NCBI GenBank assembly: GCA_035295985.1
Contig: DATHBT010000312.1
Location: 1-36,596, forward strand
Direction: 5' to 3'
DNA: 36,596 bases
Source of the DNA: JAIVGV01 sp035295985
GTDB lineage: Bacteria > Acidobacteriota > Blastocatellia > Pyrinomonadales > Pyrinomonadaceae
The position numbers and the translations under genes are program-made. The notes under the pieces were generated by a model, which was given only the letters and a program-made list of their open reading frames with translations, ran no database searches and was not told the DNA's origin. Position 1 is the first letter of the stretch. Every line of letters begins with the position of its first letter. Shown one piece after another: positions 1 to 8,870 of the stretch.

Positions 1-2378
1 GCGAACACCTGTAGGGGCGGGGCTTGTCCCTGCCCGTCGGGCGCGCCAGCGCGAACGACTCGCTCGCTTGCTCTCGACGCTGAACGTAAACGGATCGTTT
101 GAGCGGCCTGCCGGCCGCTACGGGCAGGGACAAGCCCCGCCCCTACAAATTTGTCGAGCGGTTCGCGCGCTCCTTCGTCGAGCGGGGTGGTTGCGTCGGC
201 GTGCCAGGTTGCGTCGGTCGCGCGCGTCGGGATCGTTCGATTGTCGGCGACGCTTGCGCGCGAGACGGTCGTGCCGGGGAAGTAGTGCGAGAGGATTTGG
301 AGGTGGGAAGCCCCGCGGCGCGCGAGCGTGTGCGCGCCGTGCTGGCAGAGGCCGAGGCCGTGGCCGAAGCCGCTCCCGCGGAAGACGAAGTCAGCGCCCT
401 CGCGCGAGACGTTGAAGCGCGAGCTTTTGATGACAGACCAGCCGAGCGTGCGGCCGGCGATGATCTTGAAGTCCCAGCCGCGAAGGACGCGCCGGCGCTC
501 GCCCGCGACGGCGACGAGTTCGGCGCGGCCCGTGCGGTCGCGCTTGACGACGGTGACGCCGTCCAGTCGCGCGCCAACGTCGCTCCGAACGTCTGCGCGC
601 AGGGCGAGAAGGAGCCGGCGCGCGGGGACTCGATCAGTCCAGCGCGAATGCGGGGCGGCCGTGCAGAAGTCGTCGCGGACGCCGCGCTCGTAGGGTTCCA
701 GGGCGGGCGTGCCCCAGAGCGCCGCGACGTCCGCGGTCATGCCGCCGCAGGAGGCGCTGAAGTAGGCGTTAGCCAGCCGGCCGCGTGAGTTGCGCAGCGT
801 CTCGCCGGAGGTCTCGGCGACGGCGCGTCGGAGTTGCGCGTGGAAGTCCGGCCGCGAGTTGGCTGTGGTGACGCGCAGGTAACGCTGGCAGTGCGTGGTC
901 GCGCAGAAGTCGAAGCCGTCGCGGGCGTGGCGGCCCGTGTGTTTGAGGGCGTAGGTGCGGCTGACGACGGCCTGGGCCTTGAGCGCGGCGAACTCGTCCT
1001 CGGTGCTCGCCTCGGCCGCGAGCGCGCCGAACAGGTACTCATCGAGACTCATCGAGACGGGCGCGGAGTCGCGCGACGTGCGGACGCGCACCGTCAGCGC
1101 GGACGTGTCGCGCGGCGTCTGCTCGCGCGGAGACGGAGAACTACCGGAGTCGTCCGCGCTCGCGTCGTTCGACGGGTCGAAAGAGTTGCGGCTCTCGCCA
1201 GCCTTATGGGCGGGCGGGCCGACGCGTGCGAGGCGCGCGTACTCGGCGAAGACGGCGCGCGAGGCGGCGGCGGCCTGGCGGCCCTGAGAACGTTTGAGGA
1301 AGACGAGAACCGCGAGGCTGACCTCGGAGGGCGCGGGCTGATCGGCTCGCGCGCCGTCTTCGCGGCGCGCTGTGTTGGGCGCGGAGGCGAAGCCGACGAA
1401 CCAGCCGTCGGTGCGGAAGCCGCCGATCTCTGTCGCCGTGCCGGTCTTGCCGAAGACGCGCAGGGGCAGCTCGTCGAGTCCTGCGGCCTCGGCCGTCCCG
1501 TACTTGACCGCGCCGCGCAGGGCCGCGACGAGCAGGGCGCGCTCTTCGTCGGAGACGTGTGGGCGGGAGAGTTCGCGCGCTCCGAAGTTTGTAGGTGCGG
1601 CCTGATGCGGTTCGAGCAGCCTGCCGCCGTTGAAGAGGGCGGCGTAGGCCGAGAGCAGTTGGAGCGGCGTGACGAGCAGCGCGTCGCCTTCGCCGAGCGC
1701 GCTCTCCGTGCGGAGCGGCGCGCGCGGCAGGCGCGGCGAGGCGGCCGGCGTCGTTGTTGCCGACGCGGGAACTGTTATCGCGTCGCGCGGGCCGAAGCCG
1801 AAGGAGGCGAGCGTGCGGTTGAAGTCGTCGGCGTTGAGCCGTTCGCCGAGGCGGGCGAAGTAGTAGTTGCAGGAGTGTGCGAGCGCCTGCTCGGCGTCGA
1901 ACGGGGGGCGGAAGACGGGGTGCGCGCAGGAGAACTCGACGCCGGGGCGCGTGAAGTGGCGGCGGCAACTGAGGCGCTCGCGCGCATCGACCGTGCCGGA
2001 GCGCAGCGCGGCGAGCAGCGTGAAGGGTTTGATGGCGGAGCCGGGCGGTAGTGCGGTTGAGGCCGCTAGTCCGAGGTTGACGGCGGCGCGTATGCGGCCC
2101 GACTGGGCGTCGAAGACGACGACCGTCCCGTCGCGGCTAGCCAGAGCGGTTGACGCGGCCGACTGAAGCCGCGCGTCCTCCTCTTCGACGCTGAGGGTGG
2201 TCGCCGGAGACTTGGAGGAGTCGGCGCTGGTGGCCGCGACTTCGCCCCGCGTTCGGCTCGCGGGCCACGCGAAGAGCAGCGCGGCGGCGACACAGAGCAG
2301 CGCGACGGCCGCGCAGAGCTTGGCGATGCCGACGAGCCGCGGCGTTCGGACGTGGCCGCGGAAAAGCTGTGGCCGCAT
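1..2378 (-). CDS. Penicillin-binding transpeptidase fused to a SpoIID/LytB domain (C-terminus beyond window)
   Basis: The frame is open from ATG 2378 to the left edge, at least 792 codons, with no stop seen, so the gene is 3'-truncated by the window. Residues 15-39 form a membrane anchor. The first half has the three transpeptidase motifs of penicillin-binding proteins: SxxK (Ser114-AIK117), SxN (Ser169-Cys-Asn171) and KTGT (Lys311). From about residue 443 a SpoIID/LytB domain follows: YLFGALAAE with Glu456 at the position of the SpoIID catalytic glutamate, ALKAQAVVSRTYAL, Cys492 and Cys497 in FCATTHCQ, and GSGFGHGLGLCQHGA around residues 670-680. Family knowledge: the first domain crosslinks peptidoglycan, and SpoIID cleaves denuded glycan strands. 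The fusion implies a periplasmic enzyme that couples crosslinking with glycan cleavage. The gene starts 33 bp after the stop of the upstream membrane gene. The last residues are read through a dispersed repeat (10-147), so the visible tail is probably not native. Confidence 0.85.
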   Translation of the reverse strand, partial: MRPQLFRGHVRTPRLVGIAKLCAAVALLCVAAALLFAWPASRTRGEVAATSADSSKSPATTLSVEEEDARLQSAASTALASRDGTVVVFDAQSGRIRAAVNLGLAASTALPPGSAIKPFTLLAALRSGTVDARERLSCRRHFTRPGVEFSCAHPVFRPPFDAEQALAHSCNYYFARLGERLNADDFNRTLASFGFGPRDAITVPASATTTPAASPRLPRAPLRTESALGEGDALLVTPLQLLSAYAALFNGGRLLEPHQAAPTNFGARELSRPHVSDEERALLVAALRGAVKYGTAEAAGLDELPLRVFGKTGTATEIGGFRTDGWFVGFASAPNTARREDGARADQPAPSEVSLAVLVFLKRSQGRQAAAASRAVFAEYARLARVGPPAHKAGESRNSFDPSNDASADDSGSSPSPREQTPRDTSALTVRVRTSRDSAPVSMSLDEYLFGALAAEASTEDEFAALKAQAVVSRTYALKHTGRHARDGFDFCATTHCQRYLRVTTANSRPDFHAQLRRAVAETSGETLRNSRGRLANAYFSASCGGMTADVAALWGTPALEPYERGVRDDFCTAAPHSRWTDRVPARRLLLALRADVRSDVGARLDGVTVVKRDRTGRAELVAVAGERRRVLRGWDFKIIAGRTLGWSVIKSSRFNVSREGADFVFRGSGFGHGLGLCQHGAHTLARRGASHLQILSHYFPGTTVSRASVADNRTIPTRATDATWHADATTPLDEGAREPLDKFVGAGLVPARSGRQAAQTIRLRSASRASERVVRAGAPDGQGQAPPLQVF
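10..147. repeat. Inverted repeat, family F1 (REPIN-like doublet)
   Basis: Two perfect 27-nt arms (10-36 and 121-147) are separated by an 84-nt loop. Each arm is itself hairpin-like: GGGCGGGG is followed by CTTGT and then CCCTGCCC. A second copy with slightly diverged arms lies at 31796-31926. The element is inside the open frame of the PBP-SpoIID gene, where the minus strand reads VGAGLVPAR. Confidence 0.85.
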
Positions 2379-2411
2379 CTTGGCGTAATACCTCGCTCGC
2401 CGCGGGCGGCG

Positions 2412-3329
2412 TCAGCCGGCGGCGCCTACCGGCGCGTCGGCGCGCGGCGCGTCCTGAGTCGCGGGCGCGGGTGTGGAGACTGCGACCACGGCAGGGCCGC
2501 CGTCGTAGAAAGTGCGTGCGAGCGCGGTCATGGTCGTCAGCCAGCCGAAGAGCATGAGCAGGAGCGCGAGGCCGACGCGCGCGGAGAAGAGCGCGACCGC
2601 GAGCCAGCCCGTGCCGAGCGCCGCGCCGCGCGTCAGCAGGAAGTAGGGCACGAGCGCGAAGAGGAGCATGCCGACGGCGTAGATGAAGACGGAGCGCGGC
2701 GAGAAGGCGCGCGCGACGAGCCGGTGAATGCCACGCAGGGCCGCGCCCAGCCCGTCGCGCGCGGCGGCGAGCCAGAGGTGTGCGGCGAGGAGCGGGAGCA
2801 CGACGCCGAGCAGGAGCAGCCTGAGCGACCAGTAGAAGACGTAGGCCCAGCGCACCTCCGGCTTGCGCCGCTCGGCCGGCCTGTCCGCCTCGGCGGAATT
2901 GTCGGGGACGTTCATGCCGTCGGGCTGCGAGAAAGTCTCGCTCGCCTCGGCCTGCGGGTCGTGGCGCACGCGCGCTTCGAGCTTGTCCATGCCCCAGACG
3001 GTCAGCACGGTCAGCGCGAGGACGGGCAGGCCCAGGAGCAGCACCTTCCAGAAGCCTTTGAGCGAGCGGACGACGAGCGGAATGGCCCGCCGGTGGCCGA
3101 CGGCGTAGTAGGCGCAACCTGCCAGCACGACGGAGAGGAGCAGGGGGACGATTAGGGCCAGCGCGAAGGTCAGAAAGACCTGCCAGGCCGTGGCCTCGCG
3201 CGTCGTGATGAAGAGGCCGGCCGAGGCGGCGAGCGCGGCGAAGAGGACGGCGAGCGCGAGGAGCGCCGGCCAGTCGCGCAACGTGCCGCGCATCGCCGAG
3301 CCGATTGCTGAGAGCGTGTCTTTGGTCAT
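2412..3329 (-). CDS. Multi-pass membrane protein of unknown function
   Basis: This 305-residue protein has about six hydrophobic segments: residues 20-42, 48-75, 90-115, 160-190, 210-235 and 240-270. A charged loop between the third and fourth segments (about 116-160) is rich in Asp, Glu and Arg. The C-terminal 30 residues are Ala/Pro-rich and probably disordered. I recognise no catalytic motif. It sits in a same-strand run after the alpha-2-macroglobulin gene and ends 33 bp before the PBP-SpoIID start, which suggests co-transcription and a role in the envelope. ATG 3329 was chosen because the hydrophobic segments begin soon after it. Confidence 0.75.
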   Translation of the reverse strand: MTKDTLSAIGSAMRGTLRDWPALLALAVLFAALAASAGLFITTREATAWQVFLTFALALIVPLLLSVVLAGCAYYAVGHRRAIPLVVRSLKGFWKVLLLGLPVLALTVLTVWGMDKLEARVRHDPQAEASETFSQPDGMNVPDNSAEADRPAERRKPEVRWAYVFYWSLRLLLLGVVLPLLAAHLWLAAARDGLGAALRGIHRLVARAFSPRSVFIYAVGMLLFALVPYFLLTRGAALGTGWLAVALFSARVGLALLLMLFGWLTTMTALARTFYDGGPAVVAVSTPAPATQDAPRADAPVGAAG

Positions 3330-3409
3330 CGGTTCACCTTCGGGGCGGAAGCCGTCGCCACGCAGCTTTAGGTTTCAAAGGCGGCGTGATGCAATCGGCC
3401 GAAAAGCTC

Positions 3410-3742
3410 CTAATCACAGTTCGGGACGCCGAGAAAACAGGGCAGTTGGTCAGCCAGCGCCCACGTCCACACCACCGCGACGAGGGCCAGGAAAGCGATC
3501 CTGAGCGAAAGACTGACGGGATTTGCCACGACACTCTGTCCCGCCCGCACGTTTCGCACCAGCGGCAGCAGGACGGCGACGAATAACGCCGGCAAGACCC
3601 ACATCACGCCGAACAGCAGGGCGAGGCCGGGGGCGTTCTGCCGGGTGATGGTGTTGTTCAGGGCTTCGAGGATCAGCAACGGCAGCACGAGGGCGAAGCT
3701 GATGACCGCCGCCGATCTGAGGTCTGTGGTGATGCTGTTCAT
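3410..3742 (-). CDS. Small membrane protein with conserved CFLGVPNC-type tail
   Basis: This 110-residue protein has three hydrophobic stretches (about 10-27, 40-62 and 78-95) and a C-terminus with two cysteines in PCFLGVPNCD. I chose ATG 3742 because the minus strand has AAGGGAGG a few bases upstream. A longer GTG start at 3784 would add 14 residues overlapping the stop of the alpha-2-macroglobulin gene and lacks such a site. The DQxPCFLGVPNCD ending looks like a family I have seen in acidobacterial membrane proteins of unknown function; that recollection is unverified. The gap to the upstream gene is 38 bp, consistent with one operon. Confidence 0.75.
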   Translation of the reverse strand: MNSITTDLRSAAVISFALVLPLLILEALNNTITRQNAPGLALLFGVMWVLPALFVAVLLPLVRNVRAGQSVVANPVSLSLRIAFLALVAVVWTWALADQLPCFLGVPNCD

Positions 3743-3780
3743 CGCGCCTCCCTTCGCGTCTCCGTCTTGCAGGACGCGGA

Positions 3781-6700
3781 TCACTTCCGGTCGAGAATCG
3801 TCAGCCGGCCGCTGGCCGTGTTCGACTGGACGTTGGGCTGGTACATCAGCTCGACGCGGGCCGGGCCGACGCGGAAGTCGCCCGGCTCCTGCACGCGCAT
3901 GGCGTACTGGAACGTGGCCTTGCCGTCGAACCAGTCGAGGAAGAAGGCCGTGCGCTCGTCGCGGAACTCGCGCGCGTTGTACCAGTCAGTCCAGCCCTCC
4001 GCCGTGCGGCTCAGGTCCAAGGCCCCGACCGCCTCCACCTGCTCACAGCCCGCGGGGATCGGGTCTTCGATTAAAAGGTACGGCGCGGGGTTTCCCTCAA
4101 TCGTCAAACGCACGACGATCATCTCTCCCGAACGCAGCTCGTTGCCGATCTGTTCGGTGCGCCACTTCACCCGGTCGCCGTCCTGTTCGAGCCGCAGGCG
4201 CAGGTACTCGCGATTGATCTTCATGCCCGACGCCGACTGCGGCGCGGTCTGCTCCTCGGTAGTCGAGAAATCGACCGTGGCCGAGAGATAGACGACGCCG
4301 CGACCGCGCTTGACGACGCGGACGGGCGTGGAAGCCCCGACCTGCTCGTTCTTGCGCGTGACGGTGAACGACTGCGCGCGGCCCGCCTCGGCCGCCGTGA
4401 CCTGCTGCGAGAGCACCTGCTCGTTGCCGACATAGACTTCGAGCGCGTAGTCGGGCGAGAGTTCCTGGCTGACTCTCAGGTAGTCGGTCAGGCCGTAGAT
4501 GGCGAAGGCGGTCTGGCGCGTGGAGACCCAGAAGCGGCCGTTGTTGCGGCTCTGCGCGAGCCAGCGCGCCGCCTTGGGGAGCAGCGGCGATTGCGGGTTG
4601 ATGAGCGCGAGGGCTTTCACCGAGAGGGCCGTCGCCTCGATGTTGTTCTCCTCGGTGTAGTTCTCGGCGATCTGGCGGCGCGAGGCCCAGTGCGCGTCGA
4701 AGTCGGACTGCGCGGCCGTGCGCTCGATCTCCGCGGCCAACTGGCGCGCGCGGTTCTGATCGCCGCGCGCGCGCAGGGTCAGGGCGAGCAGCGCGCGGCC
4801 GTAGGGTTGGAGACGGCCGCGGTTGTCGAACATCTGATCGATGAAGCGCGCGTCCGCGCCGCCGCTCTGCTGGAGCGCGTAGATCATGTAGGCGCGCGTC
4901 TCCGTCCCCGTCTCCTTGCCGGAATCGTCGCGGCCCGCGTCGAGCAGCGAGACGAGCTTGCCGCGCGCCATCTGGACGCGGCCGTCGTCGATCTGGTAGC
5001 CGGCCCGAGACGCCATGAGCAGCCCGTCAACGACGTAGGCCGTCATCCAGGCGTCGGTCTTGTCGTCCGCCCACCAGCCCCAGCCGCCGTCGTCGTGTTG
5101 GAACTTGGCGAGGCGGTCGAGGCCCTTCTTCACCTTGCGGTTGATGTTGTTCGTGTCGCGGATCGAAGCCCGATCCACTTCGCGCAGGGCGTTGGCGACG
5201 ACCACGGTCGGCAGGAACGAGGACATCGTCTGCTCGACGCAGCCGTAGGGGTAGCTCGTCAAATAGTCGAGCGCGCCGAAGAGCGTGGCGGCGACCGAGG
5301 GCGCAGCCTCGATGCGGAGCGTTCGCGCGCGCGGGTCTGTGTTCGCGGGCAGGTTCAGCGTGACTGTGCGCTCCTCGTCGCCGTCGCCCGCGAGCGTGAC
5401 GACCTGGCCGCGCGTCTGCTTAAGGCCGCGCGGGACGATGGGCATGCGGAGTTCGACGGCGTCGGACTCGGCGTCTGTGAGCGCCTTGGCGAGCAAGGTG
5501 ATGTCGCCGGTCTGCGGCGCGCTGACGCGCCAGTTGACGCGGTGCTCGCCGTTGGCGGGGATGGTGACGGTCTGGGTCGGCGGGTCGAGCAGTTGCGCGC
5601 CCTGTAGTTGCAGGGAGATCTGCGTCGTCTTCTCCTGCTTCAGGTAGTTGTGGACGATGCCGGAGAACGTAACCTGATCGCCCGCGGTCAGGAAGCGCGG
5701 CATCGCCATGCGGATGAGCACGTCCTTGCGCGAAAGCACCTTCGAGGTGGTCGCGCCGACCTTCGTGTCCGCGGTGACGGCGCGGGCGGTCGCGCGCCAC
5801 GTCGTCAGGTTGTCGGGCAGCTCGACCTTGACGGTCGCCTTGCCTTCCGCGTTCGTCAGAACAGCGGGCTGCCAGTAGGCCGTGTCCTTGAAAATCTTGC
5901 GGACGAGCGGCTCGACCAGGTCGCTCTCATTCTTCAAGTCGGCGAGCTGGTTGGTGCGCTTCGTCTGCGCGAGCTGGATGGGCTTCGTGCCGGCGTAGCC
6001 GGTGAAGGTGAAGTTGGTGGAGAAGGCCGTGTTGACCTCGTTGTAGCGGCGGCCGTAGAAATCGCGGCGGATGTCCCCCATGTTCTCGCCGCGGACACTG
6101 TAGATGGCCTCGTCCACGACGCCGAGAGACACTTCCGCGTTCGCGGCTGGTTTGCCGTCGCCGTCGCGCGCGACGATGGTGTAGGAGACGGTCTCGCGCG
6201 GCTTCAGCTCATTCTTGTCCGGGATGATTTCGAGCTTCAGGAGCTTGTCGCGCGGCGGGACGACGATGGACGCCTCCCCCGTGTGCATCTCGCCGCCGCG
6301 GACGTAGGTGACGGCAAGGAAGACGTTCGGCGCGTAGCGCGCCTCAATCGGAATATCCAGCACGACGGCGCGGCCCGTGGTCGAGACCTGCCTGACCTGC
6401 ATGACGTTCATCAGCTCGGTAGTCACGAGCAGGTGCGCCTTGTCCGTCGGCAGCAGCGCCATGACGTGCGCGGTCTCGCCGACGCGGTAGGTCTTCTTGT
6501 CGGGGACGAGCTTGATCTGCGCCTCGCCCTGGTAAGAGTAGTCCGTGAAGGTGCTGCCGCGGTCGGCCACCCAGATCGAGCCGCCGAGCGAGGTGATCTG
6601 CTTGCCACCCTCGTTGACGACCGTCTTGATCTGGATGTTGCCCGGCCGCTCGACGCGGTAATCGTAGAAGGCCTCGCCCTGATCGTTCGTCTGAACGGAG

Positions 6701-8727
6701 CCTGACGAGAGGTCGCGCTCCTTGAGCTTGTAGTCGTAGTAGGTGTTGCCGTAGTCGTTCTTCTCGATCCGCTCCCAGGTCTGCTCGACGAATTTCAAGC
6801 TGACCTGCGCGGGCCGCGGACGCCCCTCGTAGTCGCGCGAACGGACGATGATGCGCGCGGTGTCGCCCTCGTAATAGACGTAGCGTTCGGTCTCGGCGTC
6901 GGCGACTACGCTCCCGCGCGTGCCGACGAACTCGCCCCTGCCTTCCATCACGCGGCGCGCGGGGTCTGTCACCTGCGCCTCTAAGCGATAGGTGTAGTCC
7001 CAAGCCTCTTTCTCGCTCGGCTGCGGGACGGTGAACTCGACGGCGAGGTTGCCGTCGGCGTCCGTCCGCCCCTCGCCCTCCCTGACCATCGGGTCGTTGT
7101 AGGCGTCGTAGTAGTAGCCGGTGTTGTCCTCTTCGTTCTCCTCGGTGCCGAACTCGTCGATGGGATCGGCGGGCTGGTTGAAGAAGGAGGGGTAGTAGCG
7201 TTCGCGGTAGATGTAGTACTTCACGTCGGCGCGTGCGACGGGCGCGCCGAAGAAGTAGCGGGCCGAGACGTTGAACTTCATCTGCGTGCCCGTGGGGATG
7301 AATTTCTGCGGGGCGGTGACGGTGACTTTGTACTCGGGCTTCTTGTATTCGAGCACCTCGAAGGAGCCGCGGGCCATGCCGCTGGCGGTCTCGGCCGTGA
7401 TGCTGTAGTAGCCGAGCGACGCGCCTTCGGGGATGTCGAACTCGCCCGAGAATGTGCCGCGCGAGGAGAGCGTCGTCTCGCGCTCGGCGATCTTCGCGCC
7501 GGTTTGATCCTCGATGCTGACTGTGACCGCGCCGGTGGGTAGCTGGTAGCCGTCCTGGGTGCGGCGGCGCAGGATGCCCTTGTAGAAGACCTTCTGTTCG
7601 GGGCGATAGACGGGCCGGTCTGTATAGACGTAGCTCATCAGGTCTTCGGCCGAAGACTCTTCGTCGCCGCCGTAGCTGCCGAAGTAGTAGGAGTCAAGAT
7701 CGGAGATGGCGAAGTTCTCGCGCTCGTTCGCCATGATGATGTAGGACGGGTTTACGCCCTCGTCCGATCCTTCGCCTTCCTCCCCGCCTTCGCCCTCCTC
7801 GTCTTCCGCCGCGGGCGTTTTCTTCGCGCCGGGCTGTTGCTTGACGTTCGTGCGGTAGAGGCCCTGATCATCCGTCGCGCCGGAGACGAGCGAGTCCTTG
7901 CCCTTGTAAACGTCAACTTTAACGCCCGCGCGCGGCGCGCCCGTCTGCCGGTTGACGGCGTAAACCATCAGGCTGCCGTCGCGCGAAGTCTTCTGCACCA
8001 TCGTCAGGTCTGTGACCATCACGATGCCGTAGGCCCGAAGATCGCCGTTAACGGCCTCGACGACGTAGACGCCCGGCTCGCGCTTCCCGATGGGGACGGG
8101 TCGCCGGTCGTACTCGGTCGTGAGCGGCGGCAACTTCTCGCGCCAGCTCGAAACCATCTGATCTGGGTTCAAGAGCGGGACACGCGCGTAGTCGGCGACG
8201 TTTAAGGGCGTGCGCTCGGCTTCGAGTTCGGCGTCCGGGTTGCGGAAGGTCTGGTTGAAGCGGCGACGCGACTGGTTCTTGAGCTGCGAGCGGAAGTAGT
8301 CGCGGAACCAGAGGTAGAAGCTGGCCTTGAAGGCACGCACCTTCTCCAGGAACGTCGGGTTGCGCTTGCGGAAGTAGCTCTCGAACTCGCTCTCCTCGTC
8401 CTCGCCGTACTGGTGCGGGTTGTCGAGCGAGTGGAAGAACTTGGCCGGGTCGTTGACGCGATAGACGCGGAAATCAATCGCGTCGATGTCGCGGTAGTTG
8501 AGCCAGAGCCGGGGCCGCTCGTTCGTGCCGTAGGAGCGGTTCGTCAGCAGTGAGAAGAAGGGCTTCGCCGGCTTCGTCGGGTCGCGCTCGGTGTACTCCT
8601 GATCGGGGAACCACTCGCCGGCCGAGTGGCCTTCGGCGAGCGAGCGCAGCCGCCAGAAGCTGAAGGAGAAGATCGCGAAGAAGACCGCCAGGTAGATGAG
8701 AACCGACTTCAGGGTTTTGCTGTTCAT
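3781..8727 (-). CDS. Bacterial alpha-2-macroglobulin family protein (thioester type)
   Basis: This 1648-residue protein begins with a hydrophobic segment (residues 8-28) without a lipobox, so it is probably anchored in the inner membrane and faces the periplasm. An acidic Glu/Gly-rich loop lies near residues 300-325. The MG2 hallmark TDRPVYRPEQ is near residue 370. The A2M signature (YWQP, then LPDNLTTWR) is near 950-975. The thioester motif CVEQ is intact at Cys1163-Gln1166 within YPYGCVEQT. Family knowledge: bacterial relatives trap attacking proteases through the activated thioester and often sit beside a penicillin-binding protein gene. Here a DUF1175 lipoprotein gene lies upstream and a transpeptidase gene downstream, which supports a role in protecting or repairing the envelope. 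Confidence 0.93.
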   Translation of the reverse strand: MNSKTLKSVLIYLAVFFAIFSFSFWRLRSLAEGHSAGEWFPDQEYTERDPTKPAKPFFSLLTNRSYGTNERPRLWLNYRDIDAIDFRVYRVNDPAKFFHSLDNPHQYGEDEESEFESYFRKRNPTFLEKVRAFKASFYLWFRDYFRSQLKNQSRRRFNQTFRNPDAELEAERTPLNVADYARVPLLNPDQMVSSWREKLPPLTTEYDRRPVPIGKREPGVYVVEAVNGDLRAYGIVMVTDLTMVQKTSRDGSLMVYAVNRQTGAPRAGVKVDVYKGKDSLVSGATDDQGLYRTNVKQQPGAKKTPAAEDEEGEGGEEGEGSDEGVNPSYIIMANERENFAISDLDSYYFGSYGGDEESSAEDLMSYVYTDRPVYRPEQKVFYKGILRRRTQDGYQLPTGAVTVSIEDQTGAKIAERETTLSSRGTFSGEFDIPEGASLGYYSITAETASGMARGSFEVLEYKKPEYKVTVTAPQKFIPTGTQMKFNVSARYFFGAPVARADVKYYIYRERYYPSFFNQPADPIDEFGTEENEEDNTGYYYDAYNDPMVREGEGRTDADGNLAVEFTVPQPSEKEAWDYTYRLEAQVTDPARRVMEGRGEFVGTRGSVVADAETERYVYYEGDTARIIVRSRDYEGRPRPAQVSLKFVEQTWERIEKNDYGNTYYDYKLKERDLSSGSVQTNDQGEAFYDYRVERPGNIQIKTVVNEGGKQITSLGGSIWVADRGSTFTDYSYQGEAQIKLVPDKKTYRVGETAHVMALLPTDKAHLLVTTELMNVMQVRQVSTTGRAVVLDIPIEARYAPNVFLAVTYVRGGEMHTGEASIVVPPRDKLLKLEIIPDKNELKPRETVSYTIVARDGDGKPAANAEVSLGVVDEAIYSVRGENMGDIRRDFYGRRYNEVNTAFSTNFTFTGYAGTKPIQLAQTKRTNQLADLKNESDLVEPLVRKIFKDTAYWQPAVLTNAEGKATVKVELPDNLTTWRATARAVTADTKVGATTSKVLSRKDVLIRMAMPRFLTAGDQVTFSGIVHNYLKQEKTTQISLQLQGAQLLDPPTQTVTIPANGEHRVNWRVSAPQTGDITLLAKALTDAESDAVELRMPIVPRGLKQTRGQVVTLAGDGDEERTVTLNLPANTDPRARTLRIEAAPSVAATLFGALDYLTSYPYGCVEQTMSSFLPTVVVANALREVDRASIRDTNNINRKVKKGLDRLAKFQHDDGGWGWWADDKTDAWMTAYVVDGLLMASRAGYQIDDGRVQMARGKLVSLLDAGRDDSGKETGTETRAYMIYALQQSGGADARFIDQMFDNRGRLQPYGRALLALTLRARGDQNRARQLAAEIERTAAQSDFDAHWASRRQIAENYTEENNIEATALSVKALALINPQSPLLPKAARWLAQSRNNGRFWVSTRQTAFAIYGLTDYLRVSQELSPDYALEVYVGNEQVLSQQVTAAEAGRAQSFTVTRKNEQVGASTPVRVVKRGRGVVYLSATVDFSTTEEQTAPQSASGMKINREYLRLRLEQDGDRVKWRTEQIGNELRSGEMIVVRLTIEGNPAPYLLIEDPIPAGCEQVEAVGALDLSRTAEGWTDWYNAREFRDERTAFFLDWFDGKATFQYAMRVQEPGDFRVGPARVELMYQPNVQSNTASGRLTILDRK

Positions 8728-8786
8728 GGGGTTCGGCTCACGACTCGAAAGCTCTATCTCACTGCGACGACGAACTCGACGGCGAT

Positions 8787-8859
8787 GTCAGTACCGCCTG
8801 CGGTAGCGGGCGGGTCATACCGACGCCGGCACCCGCCCGCTACCGCAGGCGGTACTGAC
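8787..8859. repeat. Perfect 29-bp inverted repeat, family F8
   Basis: Arms at 8787-8815 and 8831-8859 are perfect complements, separated by 15 nt. Each arm carries GCCTGCGGTAGCGGGCGGG or its complement. It fills most of the gap between the DUF1175 gene and the alpha-2-macroglobulin gene. The hairpin would be very stable in the shared transcript and could attenuate or protect it. There is no T-run, so a classical terminator is unlikely. Confidence 0.9.
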
Positions 8860-8870
8860 CCGTTGGCGGC

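Noticed and set aside
834..2051. Long plus-strand open frame of 405 codons
   Set aside because: It is the exact antisense register of the PBP-SpoIID gene; its translation is low-complexity Arg/Ala/Glu/Gly with no motif.
4591..6705. Two long plus-strand frames opposite the alpha-2-macroglobulin gene
   Set aside because: They are shadows of a clear 1648-residue gene with intact family motifs and show no recognisable domain.
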